64,000 nucleotides of DNA from Anarhynchus alexandrinus (GCA_008711295.1 VUYV01000015.1:6682658-6746657); one strand, 5' to 3'; numbered from the stretch's first letter, positions 40,101-52,468 are shown. Program-made: numbers and translations. Notes: generated from the sequence alone by a model not told the origin.

Positions 40101-40615
40101 GTGCTCAGATGATTTCAAAAGAAGAGGGACGGTTTTTGCTTGTTTGGTTGGTTTTGGGGTTGGTTTGGTTTTTTTTACACCTAGGGATGACAACCACCAG
40201 TGAGCACAAGGGGTAAAGCACAGTTGGCTTGCAGGCTCCAGGTTCAGGAAGAAGAACTGCCTCAACCCACCTCCTTTGGCACACTGCAAGTCTCCTCCAG
40301 AACACCTGAAAACCAGCCCCTTTTGCCCCATCACACAGGTGGAGTGGGTGTTTGCAGCTCCAGTCTGCGATCCCCTTCCTTTAGATGGAAAATGGCAATG
40401 CTCTGATGTTGCATTTTTCACATGACTGACCACAAAACTATTAATATCTAAATCCAGAGCTGGTTCAGCTAGACAACTCATTCCCTCCCTAAACAGGAAA
40501 ACCACAACTTCTTCCATCCCTGGAAAAACCTTTTGTGACTGCAAGACCAGCAGCTCAGATGTAGTACGGACAGTTCTGGTTTGCTGATACACCTCAGTGG
40601 AGAACGTCAACCAGC
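34166..40615. other. Spacer upstream of SIGLEC15
   Basis: No exon is recognised in 6.4 kb. An A/C-rich low-complexity tract lies at 34937-34992. AT-rich, repeat-free stretches (36350-36425, with a GGTAATTAGC homeodomain-type core; and 38500-38900) look like ordinary or possibly regulatory non-coding DNA. The last few hundred bases should contain the SIGLEC15 promoter; no TATA box is obvious. Confidence 0.45.
34937..34992. repeat. A/C-rich low-complexity tract
   Basis: Alternating runs of A and C (AAAAAAAACCC and CCCCCCCAAAAAAACC types) over about 55 bases. Such tracts are error-prone in assemblies. Confidence 0.8.
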
Positions 40616-40667
40616 ATGAGAGAGTTGGGCTTGTTTCTTCTGTGCCTCCTTCGCATCTCCAGGAAGG
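40616..40667 (+). other. SIGLEC15: SIGLEC15 exon 1 (signal-peptide exon)
   Basis: ATG with A at -3 opens MRELGLFLLCLL and ends at donor G|GTGAGT (40668) with one base carried over. The following exon begins with two bases, completing a glycine and giving SRKGVQS, the same leader-junction logic as immunoglobulin V genes. The two basic residues just after the hydrophobic core are unusual. The intron to exon 2 would be 2.76 kb. Confidence 0.65.
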
Positions 40668-43600
40668 GTGAGTTTTGAGCTGGCTATGATTCCCTGCCTG
40701 ACCAGGGCTTTTCTTCTCACTCTAGTCAAAGTGCCAGGGCAATTGCCTGGTACAATGAACTCTCCAAGAATTGCACCATCCATCACATTGCTTAAAAGGA
40801 TCATGAAATTCCAGGTGCATGTGGGAATACTGGAAAAAAACTCAAAGGCTTGACTCTGCAGTCATCAGAAATCTTTGGTTTTGTGGGTTTTACATTTTTT
40901 GCCTTTTTAACTTGTGCAGGGAGTTATTCTTCATCTAACTTTCCCCCCCGCATTGTCAGTTGGATGTAGCATGTCCATCACCGCCCAGAAGTGCTGTTTC
41001 ATGTTCCTGGGGGTTATTACGCAACGGACACTGTTTACTCCAGTTCCACTGCGCACTTAAACTCATGTTTAACTTCAAGTATGCACTTAAGTTCCATTAA
41101 ACCCAATGGGATTTGCTTAGATATACTGTCAAATAGTCAACAGAGCACGGCTAGTATCTGTGGTGGTCTCCAGCTCTTGATCTTGTTACTGTGTTCATGA
41201 CCTCAAACCATTTCCACTGACAACTAGCAGATACACTGATCTGGCAGCTCCTTTCAGGAGTTACCTCCTGTAAGGTGTGTAGGCTATTTGCCTATGACCT
41301 TCAACCCCATAAACAAATGGAGGCTGTATATTAGCAAGAGGACGCCATGGAAGACCTAAAAGCTAAAGCTAAAGCTTTAAGGTTAAGGTTAAATGATACA
41401 CGAGATGCTGACAACTCCCTCCGCTCATAACAGAGGGAAACTGTGTTTGATAGAACATAGAAATGGGTGGAGCTCGTGACATTAGAAGCACTTATTTTTA
41501 ACATTATTTCTCGTGTGGAAGGTAAGGCAATGTTTATGTGCTAAAAAGAATGTTCTTTGCTTAAGATCTAAAAAAAAAAAAAATGCAAACCAAAAAGGTG
41601 GCAGAGAAAAGCAAATCGTGTACTCAAAAGCACGTGATCTGCAGCTCTCCAAAAGTGAGGGTTACAGTGACACGCTGTAAAATAACCAAAAATAACATGA
41701 AATAAACTAGAAAGCAACAGCATTTTCTGTTTTCGCTGCCGGGTCTTTGTGCTCAAAGCCCACGAGCTTCCCGGAGCTCCTGTGGCCAGGCAGCCTTGTA
41801 TATTAGATTACCGAGGCTGCAAAGGGTACTCGTGTAGTTATAACGAATGACTCCAGATCTCGGTAATCAACATGCCGGCTCGGCCCCGATTCCAGATAAA
41901 TAACTTAACGGCAGAGAACTGGTCCCGTGTTGGCCTTTGCCCATTGTGCAGCGCACAATAGATGAATACGAGCTGCGCTGCCACTGAGGTGTTTGCCAAA
42001 TATTACGGAGAACAGATATATGAACACACAAAACCAGAAAAATAATAATCTTATCTTAGAGTTTACTCGATTAAGCCGACAGCTGAATGCCCACAGACCA
42101 CAGCGACGCCAGCGAGACCAGGGATGGGTGGCAATTGCAGGACACCTTTACGTTTTTTGCAGTTATTCTCAGCTATTGAGGGGAAAGCTCCCGATTTAAT
42201 GAAGCCATCAAATGACTTTTATAAGACAGGAATCTAGCCACAGACATTCCTGAAGCCACAATCTGCTGCTACAGCTGCTGCAATTAGCAAGACAGGGGAT
42301 AGATACCCATACCTGTATGGAAAGCACTGCCTACAGGTGCTGTTTCTTGACGCTGTTGGTTGCTGGGGAAGAGAAATGGAGGAGACATTGAGTTTTCCCT
42401 ATGGACTTCAGAGGTGGGGAGCACCCAGTCAGGTGAAGGCTGCTTTCATCATAGAATCATAGAATCATAGAATGGTTTAGGTTGGAAAGGACCTTGAAGA
42501 TCATCGAGTTCCAACCCCCCTGCCACAGGCAGAAACGATCAGACTGGGTCTGGTGGCAGCAAGGTTCAGCTCCCGGGACTGCGCTAGGATTTACTGTGAC
42601 TAAATTTGGCTAAAGGCACAAAATCCCAACTGTTAGCGACATCTCAGCTGGAAAACTCGGGATTTCCCACGCCGTAACAGCAGGACAAGGCCTGTCTGGG
42701 AAGAGACCGGTAGCTAGACTGCGCAGCGACAACCTGCTCTGCCAACAGGGAGATGCTTTCTGTGTCGTCAAGAGCATCCTCCATCCTGCCATAGGAGCTG
42801 ATAGAGGGAACCTGCCTGTCCTCACCAGCCCTTGCGAGATGAGTATCTCCAAGTCTCGATTCAGATCCTGTCACAGCTTACGAGTGAGATGCTGCTTTGG
42901 GATGACAGCAGCACTGAGCACTAGAAGCATCAGCTGCTTCTGCCTTCCCCAGGGGTAATGCAGCCACCAACTGACTGGTGGAACAAATATTGTAACGTGG
43001 GAGTGTGTGTGTGTGCACACACTCAAACACAGGGCTGTTGCACTCACTTCAGCGCCTAAAGCTGCCAAGATCTCTGAATACATGCAAAACTAACTTTTAC
43101 CTTTTTTTAGAAAAAAAAGAAAGAAAGAGGTCTTTTCCTCCAAGCACATAAATGTCTGTTAACTGCAAAAGACTGTGTTGCACTGCTGACAATGCTATTG
43201 TTCACCTGACAAGAGGCTTGCTTTAGAATTAAATCACCTGCAAGATGAGATAGTCCGCCCCCCGAGCTCTGCTGCAGAGCAAGAGCAAGGGCACCCAGCA
43301 GCACAGGGCCCACCACGGGCACAGAGCATCCGTTTTCCGAGCAACAACAGAGCCGACGCAGGAAGGATGCCCAATTTCCCTCTTAAACACTCCACATAAA
43401 TCAGTCTTGATCATCTCTTTTTGCTTCTAGGTGTGCAGTCCAATGGCTGGTCCGTTCACGTCCCATCTGATGTTACCGGTGAACTTGGGAAGATGGTGAT
43501 CCTGCCCTGTACTTTCACACACCCCTACAAAACGTTTGACCGGACCCTCACTGCCATTTGGAGGATCAAGGAACCTTACAACGGCACCATAGTTTTCAAG

Positions 43601-46600
43601 TGCGTTAGTCAGAGCGCCGGCGAGCTCTGTAAGACTGCCATCAGCTACAAAAACAAATACAAACTGCTGGGCAACCCCCGGCACAAGGACCTTTCCATCA
43701 GGATTGACAATCTGACCTGGAGCGACAGCGAGAGGTACTTCTGCCGGGTGGAGTTGTCCGGAGACATCCACGACAAGTATGAAAGCAGGAATGGGATAAA
43801 GCTGCATTTGATTGGTAAGAGGGCATGAGAGCCAAAGGAGGGAAAGCGACCCCGAAGGGAAGCAAGAGCCACAAGATGTGGAAGCTGATGAGGTGGCAAC
43901 AGAAGTTGACCTGAGATGGTCTTCCAAAGGGTTGGCTTTCCCAGCTCTGGGGGTAATTTATAACATTTGGGCAGAGAATACTCGTTGCCTTCTGCAGTCT
44001 TCCAGTATGAGGTGATGTGCTCAATGCAGGGAAGGGAATAGGAACAAAACTGGTAAGCAAATAGCCAGGGCCTGACTGCTGGGGTAAGAGCCAGCCAAGT
44101 CCTGAGCATCCATGCTCATCACAGGAGGGGTGGACTAGATGACCATTAAAGGTTGCTTCCAACCCAAACCGTTCTGTGATCCCGCTTTGTCCCTGCAGCA
44201 CAGGATCTGTGCAGGCAGCAGAGATGCAAGCAGGGGTCAGCAGCCCATGGGGTGGGGTTAAAGATGTCCTTGTTATCAGGATTTAAACTGGAGAGCCTGG
44301 CTGCTGAGTATGTGTTAGCAAACCTAAGCACAAGCAGGCCTGGATGGTAACAGGGGCTCGGGAAGACAGGATACCCAGCTGCCACATGCCATCGGTCTAA
44401 ACTCCTCTGGAGCTGGAATGGTTAAGTAAAAACAGCCTGAAAACCAGCTCTGTTCAACAAATGTCAAACTTGGGTAGCTGGCAGTCTCTAATAACACCTA
44501 AAACTCCTTGGACTCACCCAATCATTGAGTTCCACCCAGATCAGAGGACACAAGGAGCTTCACATCCTCTTGAAGGTTTTCGCTATCTCCAGCTTGGGCT
44601 GAAATGCTGTTTTGAATCCCGAGAAAAAAAAAAAAGAAAAAAAAACCCAACAACAGAGCTCTTACCCATATCTGGCTGAAAGCAGCATCTCCAGCTGCAA
44701 CAGTTACGCTTGCTAAGCCTACCTGATCCTGTCCCTCTGGAGAGCACACAGTCCCAGGCTCCTCCAGTGTTGATCAGGGGATCACTTAGAAACCAAGGGG
44801 CAACAGCCACAAGGCAAAGCACCTTTGAGGCAACACCAGGCACCGGTCTCACAAGGTGAGAAGTCCATCCACAGGGTGGACGTCCACACAGAAGTGACAC
44901 CTGCATCCCCAAATGAGCTTGGGACCCATTGCGATAGCTGTTGGATGGAGGTACGTGGGGCGTCGCTCCTTCCTGTGGAGCCTGTAGACTAAACAGACAC
45001 AGGGAAGGAGAGAAACGCAGGGAGGTGAACCACGCCGCAGCCAAAATCTGAGCCTCAAAGTTAGGCACTGCCCATCGGCTCCCACTGAAGCCCACACACT
45101 GCTCACAGTACAGGAACCCAACGCAAGAGCCCACTGCTGCAGTGGGACTCGTTTGCTCTGTCAGATGAATAATACGGCTGAAGAACACCTTCTTTTAGAG
45201 CTGCACAGCAAGGGATAGACACCGCAGAGCGAGCAGGGGTGAATCTCCAGCACGGACCACACAGCCCTGGCTGTGCCCCTCCATGACCAGGGTTCCCACA
45301 GTCCCCGTGCCAGCTGCACCCCCGGGCTGCGACGCGCTTCGTTCAGACCCAGCCTTCGTTAATAAGGAGAGGCAGCTCAGGAAAGTGCTTATCCCATCTC
45401 CCCGGGTGCACTCGCAGATCGAGGGAGCACTAGGAGACCCAGGTGGCCTCAGGAACAGACTCAGACCTTACTCACGAGTGTAGAGGTGCCGCGTGTTGGA
45501 TAATTTTGTTTGTGAAGTGAAACTGCCTTACGTCTGCTGTGCATCGCGGGCATCCAGACGGGACCTGAGGATGAGCTGAGTTACTTCTTGGGAAGTTCTG
45601 CGTAGTTGAGGGTTTCCTTGGAGCAGCTCCGAAACACCCACACGCACAGCATGACCAGGGCTCTCCTTCACTTGGAGCAGCTCCTAAACACCCACACGCA
45701 CAGCATGACCAGGGCAGGACGGTAGCAAAACCTGTCTCTCAGGGGCTGCCTAGATTTTAACAACAGAGGAATGATAACAAAAGCAGATAAGGTACCCAAG
45801 CTGCCCCCTGCTTTGGGAGCGGGCCCCAACAGTATGAATAAATAATGCTTAAAAGGCTAATTTAAACACCAAACCAGGCAGACACAGGACAAGTAACACA
45901 GCTAGCTTTCTTACAGATCAGTCCTCCAGCCTCAAACCCCTCCTGCATTACACAGCCAAGGGGGACGACGTGCTGTGGGTGGTTGCACGCTCTGCATTTG
46001 CTGTCCAGCCTGACAAAAAAAATGAGATAAATATTGAACTCCTGCTTTTCCTCCGTGAGGACACTCATTTAGCTCCCTTTCACAATGCCTTTAGGAGCCA
46101 AATGCATGAAATGGGCTGATGGGTCCAAGAGGAGAGGACCAATGGGTAAGATAAGCTTGGTCGTATCAGCTGTGCTTCCTTAGCGGACTAGACCAAAGAT
46201 GACATGTTCAACAGCACCTCTCTTAACATTTTGCATCCCCCAAACGATCTTTACCACTGTTCATTCAGTCACACAATCCCATATGCTACAAATACAGGAT
46301 ACAAAATTAGTGGCCGTATCTTGGTATTGGTGTGCTACCCCAAAGCAACCAGGAACCTACACCAGCTGTTGGATGGTCACTAGAAGGTTGGAGGAAAATG
46401 TCAAATGCAGGTTGTGGCAAAGAGTGGAAAGGTTCCCTGTCAATAATTTGCCAAATCTGGCAAGTTTCAGGCATCAAGCAAAGGGCTCACGCAAACAGAT
46501 CCCTCCATGTGTGCTCTGGAGGTCAGAGACCAAGGGAACAGCCATGAGATGCTTGCAGGAGAGGACCATGGTTGCCTTCTCCTGCACCATGTGGAGATGC

Positions 46601-49600
46601 AGCCAGTTGGAAAAGGTCATCAGCTGCACCTGTGCCTATGTCATGGACAGCAGTGGGCTGCGGTTCATGGTGCAACTGCAGAAAGCAACACATCTTTCAT
46701 GGATGATTGCCCTGCTACAGCACAGTGCCTCTGCCTTCTGCCACCATGGAAAGTCAAGTTGACAGAAGGTCAGAAAACTGCGTAAGGCACTGCAGGGGTA
46801 AAACGTAAAGAGAGGACACATCCTTGCACACAGGCTTGGCTGGGCAGATCCCTCTGCTCCTCTATCCAATACAGGCAGGGTGGGGAAATCTAGGGAAAAA
46901 CAGCTGAGAAAAACAAGGCAGGAGAGGTTTGATTCCAACATGATACAACATGCGGAGGGTCCACCAAGACCAAGAGCTCATTCCAGGTGCCTTTCGTTAG
47001 CCCTGCCTTTGAAATTTGATGCACTTTCACCCCCATTGTGATTTCTGCAGCTGCCCCCAGGATCATCAACATCACTGTCAGCTCCAACGGGGATCGCACC
47101 TTCCAGGCACGCTGCACCGCCGAGGGGGAGCCAGCGCCCGCTCTGACCTGGACTGGACCGTCCTACAGCAACCTCACCTCCATCACCAGCATGAACCATC
47201 GCGTCACCAAGGAGCTCCAGTACCTGACCCATGATGGAAAATACACCTGTACTGCTGTCAACAGCCACGGGAGAGCAGAGGGGGCTGTGTACTTCTACAA
47301 ATTCAAAGCATCCAACAGCTCCTTCTTCCTGATCCTGATCTTTGTGCCGCTAGGAATTAAAGTGCTCATTTTGCTGGTGATACTGGGCTTCACCGTTTTC
47401 TCGAGAGGAGGTACGTATCACTATTTCCCTCGGTCGTCTTCCCTCCATCAGATTGATAATCAGCGATAGGATGCGGCAAGTAAAGGCAGGCAGGAGGGGT
47501 TGGGTGGGTTTTTTTAATGATTATATGGTTTTCCACCCAAGGAGAAGGGCATTTCTAATGGCAAATCCAAGAACAAGTGGGAGGGACCTCCTGGCTGGCT
47601 CATCACAGCCTGCAGAAAGGAGGTCTCCTTCGGGAAGGGACCTTTGAAAAGACAGAGGAAGCAGGAGTTTCCCTGTGCCTGAGAAGAAAGGTTAATAAAC
47701 TAACATATGGGCAATTAGTGGAGAACCCACTGCCTACACAACCACATTTTTAATTTATTTTCTTTTCTTGAAGCAGACTAACTACTACCTCTTCCCCTGC
47801 AGCCCGTGGGCAGGATTTACCTTTGCTGCATCCCACCCAACAGTTTAATCTCCCAGGGTGGACATCCTCATTTACAGACCACCCCTCTCGGTCCCCTGGG
47901 ACATGCTATCCAGGTGCTTCCCCATCATTAGTGAAATCCCATCACCCAGCCGTGCCAGGCCCACGAGAGCAGGGAAACCCCAGCTCGTTGGAGCTGAGAA
48001 TCAGCTCATGGACTGAGGGATGACACCTCCCCACGAAGCTCAGAGGTCGCTGGCCCCCAGCCCACCACCCGGCTGTGCAATGGCACGGGGAGGAGGGGAC
48101 CAGGAGGGACTCCAGGTTCTGCCTCTCAACCTGGATGAGATGTCACATCATGGTGACTCATCTGTAGAGAGACTGATGTCAATATCTTTCAAAAGCCACC
48201 ACTTGCCTCTAACTGTAGAAGCTGTAAGACAACTCAGAAATGCTTTGCTCCTTAAAGTCTAATGCCAAATTCCCACCCTCATGAAGGGGATAACACACCT
48301 GACAAAAGGCCTTCCCCCCATTCACTGGGGTGCCACCACCACCCTCCAAGTGCAGCTTCCTGACAGCTCCAGGTCAGTCCTGGCTCTGCAGCTCACTCCA
48401 ACCACATTGCTAACCTATGTCTTCCTTCCCATTTCACAGGTCCCTCCTCTGTCCCATCCAGCCTGGCCCGGTAAGGACGTCCTGCCTTCTACTCATGTTA
48501 TCCAGCAGGAGGTTGGAGATGGCTAAGGAGAGAAATGCAACATGTCCTTGGTCTTGGCAACAACCTTCTGGCCTGAGAGCAGGCTCCTGGGACAAAGACA
48601 GGGTTGGGCTGATGGCCAGGAGAGCCGGTGTGAGGGACCAGGGCTAGGGAACTGCTGGGAGGAGGCTCTGGCTTGGGTAAAGCTAAGGAGACCCCACTAA
48701 TATGAGGACACAGGACTGGGGCAGCAGGTTGGAGAGACCATGGCACATGGATGCTGCAGCAGCAAGTGGCTGGCAGAAGCTCAGGTGGGCCATAGGCATG
48801 GTAGGAAGCCACAATAAACTAGCAAAAGAACCACCCACCCAAGGGACAGGCGAGGGGAAGAGGCTGGGATGGCATCTGCAGCAGGCTGATGAATGATAAA
48901 CGAGAGAGGGAAACTCCGTGCAACAGGAACCTTCCCCCCCTCTGCACCCCTGTCTCTAACAGGGCAGAAGAAGGGTCCATGTCAAAGCTGATGAGCTCTG
49001 ACAAGCGTGGAAGAACACATGGAGATGCCAAAAAACCCACCTCAGAGCTAGCTCAGGTGTGGCAGGGCCCGATTCTTTGGCTGCCATCGACACCACACTC
49101 CCACGGTACCCTTGGCATTTACCATTACCCAGCACAACACCGCTCTTGGACGCTCCTGATAGCTGTGGTGGCCAAGCTAGGAAGGGATGGGGAAAAAAAC
49201 CTGACAAACTAAAAACCAAAAGCAGCCCTTAGGCTAAGCCTAAAGAAGCTGTTCCTGAGGTCAGTATAATTACATCTGCCTGGGGGACCTGCCTTCCAAC
49301 CCAAGTTATCCCTGTGTGATGTTCTCCTTCCCCCACCTCACCCAAAAAAGACAGCCATTTCAGCAGCACACTCAAGCGTATGGCATCAGGACACAGCCAA
49401 AGAGGCAACGGGGATTTTAATCCTACAGTTAAACTTGTATTAATTATTTGCAACAGCACAGTTTTGCTGATTTAAACACCGTCCAAACCATACTGCATTG
49501 ATTGTATTTGTATAGATACATACATAGATAGATGAAGCTTAAAAACCACGATCCTCTATGTGAAGATCCTTCCCAGGAGAGGTTTGCACCATCTCCTGAG

Positions 49601-49946
49601 GCCCTGAGCAGCAGGACAGTAGCAGGAGTTAATGCTAACAGTGTAGGAGACCAGTCTGGATGCTTTAAGATGTAAAATATTAAATGCATCTCAGACACTT
49701 AAAAGCTACCTGCTGCAGAGGGGAGGATCTGTATCAGACAGCACTGCAGACACTCACCCTGACGCTCCTTAGCTATTAGCTGAAGCCACGTAGGATGTCT
49801 AGAGCAGCCAGAAACGTGTCTTCACCTTATTCGCTTCTTCCACTGCCAGGCCACAGCTGCAAGACTCCACCTACGAGAACTTTGACCGCAGACACGGCGG
49901 CAGCCAGACTTTGCCGACAGAAAGAACAGCATCGAGACGCAGCTGA
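40616..49946 (+). CDS. SIGLEC15: Siglec-15, sialic-acid-binding receptor
   Basis: Type I membrane lectin of osteoclasts and myeloid cells that recognises sialylated glycans and signals through DAP12. Exons are 40616-40667, 43431-43814, 47051-47410, 48440-48470 and 49850-49946 (stop 49944-49946). Phases all join, giving 307 aa (human 328). Residues 1-21 form a signal peptide (core LGLFLLCLL; V and S at -3 and -1). The V-set domain is about 24-145, with C44, C75, C84, C122 and the sialic-acid arginine in RYFCRVEL (R123). The C2-set domain starts at AAPRI (146) and contains THDGKYTCTA. The transmembrane segment is about 237-262, with the DAP12-pairing lysine in PLGIKVL (K249). The tail carries STYENF (Y284), matching the mammalian YEN motif. 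Adjacency to EPG5 matches mammals. Identity is certain. Exon 1 is inferred from phase and leader logic, and exon 4 from splice sites and phase. Confidence 0.93.
42449..42545 (-). mobile_element. CR1 LINE 3' end in SIGLEC15 intron 1, antisense
   Basis: The plus strand shows three CATAGAAT tail units, then GGTTGGAAAGGACCTTGAAG, which is the reversed CR1 3' end. Only about 100 bases are present. Confidence 0.9.
44105..44185 (+). mobile_element. CR1 LINE 3' end in SIGLEC15 intron 2, sense
   Basis: A short CR1 terminus: GGGGTGGACTAGATGACCAT, then GGTTGCTTCCAACCCAAACC and a single tail unit TTCTGTGATC. Confidence 0.8.
45617..45715. repeat. Tandem duplication, two copies of a 54-bp period
   Basis: The 45-bp segments 45617-45661 and 45671-45715 are the same except for one base (CTCCGAAAC versus CTCCTAAAC). 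They are separated by 9 bases, in SIGLEC15 intron 2. Looks like a recent local duplication or a collapsed or expanded minisatellite. Confidence 0.9.
48440..48470 (+). other. SIGLEC15: SIGLEC15 micro-exon (31 nt) in the cytoplasmic tail
   Basis: Acceptor ATTTCACAG (ending 48439) and donor CCCG|GTAAGG (48471) enclose 31 bases. It enters with one base carried over from the transmembrane exon and leaves two, exactly what is needed to read the last exon in the frame that gives PQLQDSTYENF. Skipping it would shift the last exon out of that frame. It encodes roughly GPSSVPSSLAR, between the membrane and the YENF motif. Mammals have a short exon-encoded linker in the same place. Confidence 0.8.
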
Positions 49947-50696
49947 GGACCTGCACGGTCTCATCCGCGCCCGCCCGCTCGGCTCCAACTCCCGCCTGCT
50001 CTGTACAAGCGTGCCTTTCCCAGTGAACACAAGACCGCTGTTGACTGATGCACAGAAGGTCAAACAGGCCTTGCAGGTGCATGTTTTCCATCCCTGGTGC
50101 TGCTTTGTAAGCAAGAGAAGCCTTTAAAGGGAAGACAGATGAAAGAAAAAACAAGGAGGGATGGATCTGGAAGAGCAGAAGAGCATCTACGCAAGACGCC
50201 AGTTCTAACCAACCTGTGTGTTTTTAGCCCGTATCAGATAGCGTTCAGCAAGCGGGTAACACTCTGCCATTTTCTCACATCTTTTTGCTTTGGCATTTTT
50301 CAAATGTTACTTCAAAAAGCAGTTTCCACCACTCTAGTTGTCAAACCACATGCAGCTTCCTAGAGCCAGCAAGTGAAGTATTTTCATGTTTCAAATACCA
50401 GCTGTGGAAAAAAAAAATGCTTCTGGAATTTCTGCAGGGACGGGGATGGGGGGGAGGGATAGGGGGGTGGTGTATTATTTTTATTATTCCTTAACTTCCA
50501 GAAGAGTTTAAAGAAAATCTTAACTTTCAAGGAGTCCAAGCAAAAAGGAAAAGAGGTTTTCCAAAAGCTGGTAGAGCTGAAAGCAGGACATGCAAAGGGT
50601 GGTCTGTATTGTAACTCTACTGCAGCTCATAGTGCTCATGTGCACACACAAGCAGAATCTCAGAGCTTTGGGATAAGTATGCTGTGAAAATGTTTC

Positions 50697-50702
50697 AATA
50701 AA
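50697..50702 (+). terminator. SIGLEC15: Candidate poly(A) signal of SIGLEC15
   Basis: AATAAA lies about 750 bases after the SIGLEC15 stop codon. It is the first clear AATAAA on the plus strand in the 3' region and is followed by a T-rich stretch at 50712-50720. Confidence 0.55.
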
Positions 50703-52468
50703 CTAAATTGGCTTTTTTTCTTAAAAAAAGAAAAAGAGTTATTTCCAAACAGTCTCCATCTCTGTTTCATGAAAAAATTCCTTTAAGGCCTGACAACATG
50801 TCTCTTAAATTCTTCTGAGATGAAGTCAGTACTACAAAGTCACTGGCCATCCACAGACAGGTCTCTAACCCAAGTGTGAACATGCTCCAAGACCAGGGGA
50901 ATAGACCCAGCTTATTGTACAGGTTGATGCAAGTCAGCCTGGAGTCTGGGTCAGGCAAAGGTCCAGGAGATGGCTGTGAAGGGCACCAGTTTGGCACAGA
51001 GGAGGAAGAGAACGAATGAAAAAAGGAGTGACAAGAACCTACTTTCAGGTTTATATCACTGGATTTGATGCTCTGTGTAATCATTCCAGGCAGCAGCTCC
51101 AAAATTCTTCTCCTAATGATGCTGCTTCTGGTAGCAACCACTGCTGGCCAGGAGCCCAAGCTGCTACTGAATTACCACCAAGCCTGTGCTCCTGCTCTCA
51201 CCCCCAGCCTGGGAATTATTAAAGTTCACTTCTTCATAACATCTGCGCTGGGAAAGTGAAGTGCAACTTCAAATGACTTGGCCAGAGTAACAAGGAAGAA
51301 AAAAAAAAAGAATGAAATTCCCCAACTAAACTGCACGAATTATCCAAAAGGCACAATTGTTAAGTAGCTGACATTCCAATTTCATCTCCTTCCACTGCAA
51401 TCTACAATGCTAAAAACAACACAAATCTCAGTGTTCCTTCTGAGATTACCTGGTTACATTTATGATGTGAACAAGGACACTGAAGTTTAGGGTAGGAGGG
51501 AGGGTGGGAGATGGCGGGAATGTGAAAGTCTTTCCAGAAACACTAGAAGAAACCAAAAAGTCCATCTGTTGGGCATCATTTGGAGATTAAGACCCCAAGC
51601 TCTGGAGTTCACATTTGTGACAGAAAGCTGCCAGTGGATCTGTTAGTTCATAAAACTGCTCCCCTGTATTTGGGGAAAGCACAGGTTCAGCCTTCTACCA
51701 CTACCGTGTTCTCAGAGAAGTCAGAAGATTGGTTTGTGGGTGACACAGACAGCATAAGCAGTAGCTCATGGCCAATCCTCTCTACTTCTTAGGACCTACC
51801 ATAGTATTATTCAGAGACTACTTTAACTATGATAAAACAAATAATTTTCATCACAATTATTAGATTGAGAAATAGGAAAAAAGTCAACAGCATCATCTCT
51901 ACTACATTTTAAGCTGTAAGATGCTAAAGAAGCTGTTTCAGTGGTCAAGACAAACAGACATGATCACGATGTCAATGGTGTTTGCTGACACCAGTGACCC
52001 CAGACTGGTCCAGCCCTGCCTACCAGCAAAGGCCTCAGCAAGAACGTTATACTACCAGCACTGGACTTCCCCCCTACTTCCCTCCACACCACCAGCCTTC
52101 CCCTCATTTGGGATAAATATCGAATTCCACAGCCTGGGTCAGCTGTGAGCGCTGAAAGAACAGAACCAGTGCATCACTCTACGGTCACATCACCACACAG
52201 GTTTGGGGGATTTTGCGAAGACAGAGAAGCATTATTTCTGCTATTATATATAGATGAGGTTTCTCCTGGGCTCTGAGCACACAAAACAACAGGCTGTTGT
52301 ATCACATATTAAATCCAGAATGTCAAAGAGAAGAGTCTCCAGACCTCCACCAACTGAGCAATTGCATGGCATTCCCCCATCATACCCATTCCCCCCATTA
52401 TCTCGCTGGATTCCTCCAGCAAGTTGAAAATAGCATGGCTCTTGTCACAAATTACTTGATTTTTCATT

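Noticed and set aside
40020..40610. 196-codon minus-strand frame starting 6 bases from the SIGLEC15 ATG, suggesting a head-to-head gene.
   Set aside because: No domain, a low-complexity lysine/proline/threonine stretch from a T-rich tract, and no splice or promoter support; likely chance.
44583..45188. 201-codon minus-strand frame inside SIGLEC15 intron 2.
   Set aside because: Contains a phenylalanine run from a poly(A) tract and no recognisable domain; chance frame.
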